A stretch of 5,397 nucleotides of DNA from an uncultured Clostridia bacterium. GTDB lineage: Bacteria; Bacillota; Clostridia; Oscillospirales; Oscillospiraceae. The stretch's first letter is position 1. Each line of letters opens with the position of its first letter. Shown here in pieces: positions 4,987-5,397 of this stretch. The notes below the pieces were generated by a model, which did no database searches, was not told where the DNA came from, and saw nothing but the letters and a program-made list of their open reading frames with translations. The stretch spans positions 1-5,397 of the forward strand of contig CALZAG010000105.1 in assembly GCA_945613045.1 (NCBI GenBank), in the 5' to 3' direction. Made by a program: the position numbers and the translations under genes.

Positions 4987-5136
4987 AATATTAATTATTA
5001 TCCGCTGCCGATGCTTCCGTGAGCACGGGCTCCGCGCTTCCCTTCCGGTAAGGGATAACCGGATACCGCATGGTTAACTCGAGGCGGAATAGGTATTAGT
5101 ATCGCATTCTTGAAGAAAGGAGGAAAACTTAATATC
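4987..5136 (+). other. Roughly 150-nt leader (5' untranslated region) with potential secondary structure
   Basis: After the AT-rich promoter the composition changes to GC-rich at about 5001, typical of a folded leader. TCCGGT (5044-5049) pairs with ACCGGA (5058-5063). CCCTT (5040-5044) pairs with AAGGG (5050-5054) in a competing way. GAGC / GCTC (5021-5024 / 5029-5032), CCGC / GCGG (5066-5069 / 5084-5087) and ATACC / GGTAT (5063-5067 / 5092-5096) are further options. I could not match it to c-di-GMP or other known riboswitch cores. AAAGGAGG (5116-5123) is a strong ribosome binding site, but 13 nt from the ATG, longer than usual. Confidence 0.45.
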
Positions 5137-5397
5137 ATGGTAAAATCGGAAAAACTCGGCAAGCTGATGCTGACCGTCGGGTTTATGCTTGCAGTTTTAC
5201 TGCTTGCAGGCTTTATGCTGTGCGCCACCGCCAGCGCCGATGAGTTGGAGCCGGTTCAGGAAACGACGCCCGTTGAGGAGACCGTTGCAGAGCTGGCCGA
5301 TGTCCCGATTGCGGCTGCCGTTGATGAGCTGGCTGATATCCCGGAAGCGGTTTCCGCTGATGAGTCTGCCTTTGTCCTCAGCCAGGATTCCGTTGAC
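5137..5397 (+). CDS. Secreted or surface protein with signal peptide and acidic repeats, N-terminal part (3' end outside the window)
   Basis: From ATG 5137 the frame stays open to the window edge, giving 87 residues. Residues about 1-34 form a clear Sec signal peptide: a basic start (MVKSEKLGK), a hydrophobic core (about 10-28) and an ATASA cleavage motif before DELEP. There is a cysteine in the signal region (LCATASA), but a lipobox would need a better context, so signal peptidase I cleavage is preferred. The mature part visible is acidic, rich in A, E, D, V and P, with two 12-residue repeats of the type V-x-ELAD-(V/I)-P and a partial third. Such low-complexity stretches often link the signal peptide to the globular or repeat domains of large clostridial surface proteins, but no such domain is in view. 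I do not recognise the family. It is transcribed divergently from the flavodoxin-like gene. Confidence 0.8.
   Translation, partial: MVKSEKLGKLMLTVGFMLAVLLLAGFMLCATASADELEPVQETTPVEETVAELADVPIAAAVDELADIPEAVSADESAFVLSQDSVD
5284..5355 (+). repeat. Two tandem 36-bp (12-codon) repeats in the secreted protein
   Basis: Unit 1 (5284-5319) encodes VAELADVPIAAA and unit 2 (5320-5355) encodes VDELADIPEAVS. A degenerate third unit starts at 5356 with ADES. The units differ at several bases, so the duplication is not recent. They lie about 15 residues past the predicted signal cleavage site. Confidence 0.75.

Noticed and set aside
4987..5115. c-di-GMP riboswitch in the leader of the secreted protein
   Set aside because: A GGTAAGGGATAACCGG segment loosely recalls the 3' part of a c-di-GMP-I aptamer, but the conserved CACGCACAGGGCAAACC-type 5' part is missing.
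4998..5228. A 76-codon minus-strand frame opposite the secreted protein start
   Set aside because: It lies opposite a signal-peptide gene with a strong ribosome binding site and shows no features of its own.
1..5397. Insertion sequence, CRISPR array, tRNA or phage attachment site
   Set aside because: No transposase-like product, no regularly spaced repeats and no tRNA cloverleaf with TTCGA-type arm were seen on either strand.

Overview
The window looks like a chromosomal segment of an anaerobic Firmicute of the class Clostridia, probably a gut-type Oscillospiraceae/Ruminococcaceae-like organism. This rests on four things: an oxygen-sensitive class I fumarase split into two subunits, a SpoIIE-type phosphatase tail of the kind seen in clostridia, strong AAGGAG-type ribosome binding sites with sigma-A-like promoters, and mixed base composition with very AT-rich intergenic DNA. 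The taxonomic placement is inference.

Layout. (1) Positions 1-411, plus strand: the 3' end of a SpoIIE-family protein phosphatase gene. It meets the next operon tail to tail across a bidirectional terminator hairpin (417-446). (2) Positions 503-3832, minus strand: a four-gene operon transcribed right to left, in the order fumarase alpha subunit, fumarase beta subunit, malic enzyme, membrane-anchored polysaccharide deacetylase. The genes are 8 nt apart or overlap by ATGA, and all appear to be served by one strong promoter (TTGACT-17-TATAAT, 3885-3857). The first three gene products would carry fumarate to malate and on to pyruvate + CO2 + NAD(P)H, or the reverse. The deacetylase is a cell-wall gene attached to the end. 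(3) Positions 3868-4273: about 400 bases with no credible protein gene. On the minus strand it holds a promoter (TTGAGA-17-TACAAT), several long-range complementary segments and a hairpin-plus-T6 terminator. I read this as a probable small structured RNA of about 245 nt that I cannot assign to a family, plus a second foldable module just downstream of the flavodoxin-like gene. The terminator of this RNA physically overlaps the fumarase promoter. (4) Positions 4274-4777, minus strand: a small flavodoxin-like protein with its own extended -10 promoter and a 12-bp palindrome near its predicted start site. (5) Positions 4844-5136: an AT-rich divergent intergenic region, a plus-strand promoter and a roughly 150-nt partly foldable leader. 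(6) Positions 5137-5397, plus strand: the 5' end of a secreted protein with a Sec signal peptide followed by 12-residue acidic repeats, cut off by the window end.

The most interesting part is 3868-4258, a putative noncoding RNA locus between the flavodoxin-like gene and the fumarase/malic enzyme operon. All structure claims were made by eye from complementary segments; no folding program or database search was run.
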